From Bacteroidaceae bacterium (GTDB lineage Bacteria > Bacteroidota > Bacteroidia > Bacteroidales > Bacteroidaceae), in contig JAFNWA010000322.1 of the NCBI GenBank assembly GCA_017383665.1, positions 1-8,298 on the forward strand: DNA of 8,298 bases, given 5' to 3'. Position 1 is the stretch's first letter; each line of letters opens with the position of its first letter. Shown here piece after piece: positions 6,611-8,298 of the stretch. The translations under genes and the position numbers were made by a program. Below the pieces are notes generated by a model. That model was not told the DNA's origin. It searched no databases and worked only from the letters and a program-made list of their open reading frames with translations.

Positions 6611-7834
6611 TCAAACGGCACACATTATCGCAGTGCTTTTCTCCACCTGTTTTTTGGCATATTCCTTTGTTATCCTACAAACCTTCACATCACTCGAAGG
6701 GATCTCGAACATTTTTTCCATCATAATGGTCTCGACAATCGAACGAAGACCACGAGCACCAAGTTTGTACACCACAGCGGTGTCCACGATATACTCCAAC
6801 GCCTCATCTTCGAACACAAGCTCAACACCGTCCATTTCCATGAGCTTTACATACTGCTTGACTATAGAATTCTTGGGTTCTGTAAGGATATTACGCAATG
6901 CACCGCGATCAAGCGGACGCAACGAGGTCAGTATCGGCAAACGACCGATTATCTCAGGAATAAGACCAAATGAACGAAGATCCTGAGGCATGATATACTG
7001 CATCATATCGCCCTTGTCTATGTTCATCTTATTCTGCACCGAATTATAACCAACTACATGAGTGTTCATACGCTGCGCAATCTTCTTCTCGATACCGTCG
7101 AATGCGCCACCGCAAATAAAGAGAATATGTTTGGTATTTACGGCTATCATCTTCTGGTCGGGGTGCTTACGACCACCCTGAGGCGGCACATTCACAACCG
7201 AGCCCTCAAGCAGCTTCAACAGACCCTGCTGTACACCCTCGCCGCTGACATCTCGGGTAATCGAAGGGTTGTCACTCTTTCGTGCAATTTTATCAATTTC
7301 ATCAATGAACACAATACCGCGCTCAGCCTCCTCGACATTATAGTCAGCAACCTGAAGAAGGCGTGTCAGGATGCTTTCAATATCCTCACCCACATAACCG
7401 GCTTCGGTAAGCACCGTCGCATCCACGATTGTGAACGGCACCTTAAGCAACTTTGCAATAGTTCGTGCCAGCAGAGTCTTGCCCGTGCCGGTACTGCCAA
7501 CCATTATAATGTTACTCTTTTCAATCTCAACCTCGTCGGCAGCACCGCGTTGCATGAGACGCTTGTAATGATTGTAAACCGAAACGGCAAGAGCACACTT
7601 AGCCTCATCCTGTCCAATGACATACTCATCAAGAAAAGCCTTTATCTCCTTTGGTTTTGGGAGCTCCTTCATTTCAAAGTCACTCTTCGGGAGCAAAGCC
7701 TCCTCGCGCAGTATGTTATGAGCCTGTTCGACACAGTCATTGCAGATGTAGCCGGTCATACCGGTCATCAGCAAAGCCACCTGCTCCTCGGTTCTGCCGC
7801 AGAAACTACATCGTTTCTTTCCTTTTTCAGCCAT
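6611..7834 (-). CDS. clpX: ClpX, ATP-dependent unfoldase subunit of the ClpXP protease
   Basis: ClpX is a hexameric AAA+ unfoldase that recognises tagged substrates and threads them into ClpP. The 407 residues are close to the usual length (424 in E. coli). A zinc-binding substrate domain has Cys9, Cys12, Cys31 and Cys34. The AAA+ core shows Walker A GSTGTGKT (113-120), pore-1 loop GYVGED (146-151), Walker B IVFIDEID (174-181), the RKH loop Arg222-Lys223-His224, a likely arginine finger at Arg298 (EIIGRLP) and sensor II GARGLR (359-364). The ClpP-docking loop carries Val-Gly-Tyr (261-263) where E. coli has Ile-Gly-Phe, a conservative change that I recall from other Bacteroidales. The ATG at 7834 is 8 bases after the clpP stop, so the pair is an operon. 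No Shine-Dalgarno site is visible in that gap, which suggests translational coupling. The gene ends before the hairpin at 6543-6568. Confidence 0.98.
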   Translation of the reverse strand: MAEKGKKRCSFCGRTEEQVALLMTGMTGYICNDCVEQAHNILREEALLPKSDFEMKELPKPKEIKAFLDEYVIGQDEAKCALAVSVYNHYKRLMQRGAADEVEIEKSNIIMVGSTGTGKTLLARTIAKLLKVPFTIVDATVLTEAGYVGEDIESILTRLLQVADYNVEEAERGIVFIDEIDKIARKSDNPSITRDVSGEGVQQGLLKLLEGSVVNVPPQGGRKHPDQKMIAVNTKHILFICGGAFDGIEKKIAQRMNTHVVGYNSVQNKMNIDKGDMMQYIMPQDLRSFGLIPEIIGRLPILTSLRPLDRGALRNILTEPKNSIVKQYVKLMEMDGVELVFEDEALEYIVDTAVVYKLGARGLRSIVETIMMEKMFEIPSSDVKVCRITKEYAKKQVEKSTAIMCAV

Positions 7835-7842
7835 TGGTCAAA

Positions 7843-8298
7843 TTATATTTTGCGTGTAAGGACACGATCAATCATACCATACTCCTGTGCCTCAGCTGCA
7901 GTCATCCAATAATCGCGATCACTGTCGGCCCAAACCTTATCAAAAGGCTGTTTGCTGTGGTCTGAAATGATTGTGTAGAGTTCTTTCTTCAATTTCTGGA
8001 TTTCGCGTGCCGTAATCTCAATATCACTTGCCTGTCCCTGAACACCGCCAAGAGGCTGATGTATCATCACACGACTGTGTGTCAAAGCCGAACGCTTTCC
8101 CTCGGCGCCGGCAACAAGCAGCACAGCAGCCATACTTGCAGCCATACCTGTACAGATTGTTGCAACATCGCTTGAAATGAACTGCATTGTGTCATATATG
8201 CCCAAACCGGCATACACAGAACCACCAGGAGAGTTTATATAGATTGAGATATCCTTACCACTATCTACTGAATCAAGATAGAGCAACTGTGCCTGCAA
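7843..8298 (-). CDS. clpP: ClpP serine protease subunit, 5' end outside the window
   Basis: ClpP forms the tetradecameric proteolytic chamber of ClpXP. The visible 151 codons are the C-terminal two thirds; about 70 N-terminal residues are beyond the right edge. The first codon here is TTG, read as an internal leucine (QAQLLYLDS follows), not a start. The catalytic triad is intact: Ser55 of the visible part in GMAASMAAV, His80 in SRVMIHQPLGG and Asp129 in DSDRDYWMT. The oxyanion-region strand YINSPGGSVYAG is at 20-31, and QGQASDIEI continues the handle region. The C-terminus RVLTRKI is followed by TAA at 7845-7843. It directly precedes clpX by 8 bases, so protease and unfoldase are made from one transcript. 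The promoter, and the tig gene often found upstream of clpP, would be outside the window. Confidence 0.97.
   Translation of the reverse strand: MQAQLLYLDSVDSGKDISIYINSPGGSVYAGLGIYDTMQFISSDVATICTGMAASMAAVLLVAGAEGKRSALTHSRVMIHQPLGGVQGQASDIEITAREIQKLKKELYTIISDHSKQPFDKVWADSDRDYWMTAAEAQEYGMIDRVLTRKI

Noticed and set aside
6601..6617. Direct repeat TCAAACG (6601-6607 and 6611-6617) at the clpX stop codon
   Set aside because: Only seven bases in two copies; no insertion or target-site context, and a chance match is likely.
7058..7912. Open frame of 284 codons on the plus strand, opposite clpX and the end of clpP
   Set aside because: It lies entirely antisense to two certain genes, its translation has no recognisable domain, and long antisense frames arise easily from the codon use of the real genes.
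1..8298. Search for CRISPR arrays, insertion sequences, phage genes, tRNA or rRNA, defence or secretion islands
   Set aside because: No repeats, terminal inverted repeats, RNA genes or anomalous genes were seen; seven packed housekeeping genes on one strand account for nearly all of the sequence.

Overview
The window looks like an ordinary piece of a Bacteroidales-type chromosome (Bacteroides, Prevotella or a close relative; the genus cannot be fixed from sequence alone). The evidence is the close match of GuaB, ClpX, ClpP and the SurA-type proteins to remembered Bacteroidales sequences, a promoter of the Bacteroidetes form (TTG, 21 bases, TAACTTTG), the scarcity of strong Shine-Dalgarno sites, and AT-rich gaps between tightly packed genes. 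All seven genes lie on the minus strand, so transcription runs from the right edge to the left edge.

Right part (8298 down to 6543): the 3' two thirds of clpP (its start is beyond the window), then clpX 8 bases later, then a perfect 10-bp stem hairpin that probably ends the clpP-clpX transcript. The pair encodes the ATP-dependent ClpXP protease.

Middle (6484 down to 2748): a 182-base gap holds the clpX terminator and a promoter for the next unit. recQ (DNA helicase) follows and, after 24 bases, guaB (IMP dehydrogenase). All expected catalytic motifs are present in both.

Left part (2737 down to 1): three consecutive envelope-protein folding genes. The first is a secreted parvulin-type peptidyl-prolyl isomerase, starting 10 bases after guaB. 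The second is a lipoprotein related to SurA-type chaperones but without recognisable parvulin motifs. The third is the 5' part of a surA gene that runs off the left edge. The gaps of 24, 10, 76 and 31 bases suggest that recQ, guaB and the three folding genes form one transcription unit driven from near 6452-6484.

No RNA genes, mobile elements, CRISPR arrays or phage features are visible, and no gap between genes exceeds 300 bases. I found no evidence for an undescribed system. The points most worth a second look are the three-gene chaperone block with its lipid-anchored, parvulin-less member, and its tight linkage to guaB and recQ.
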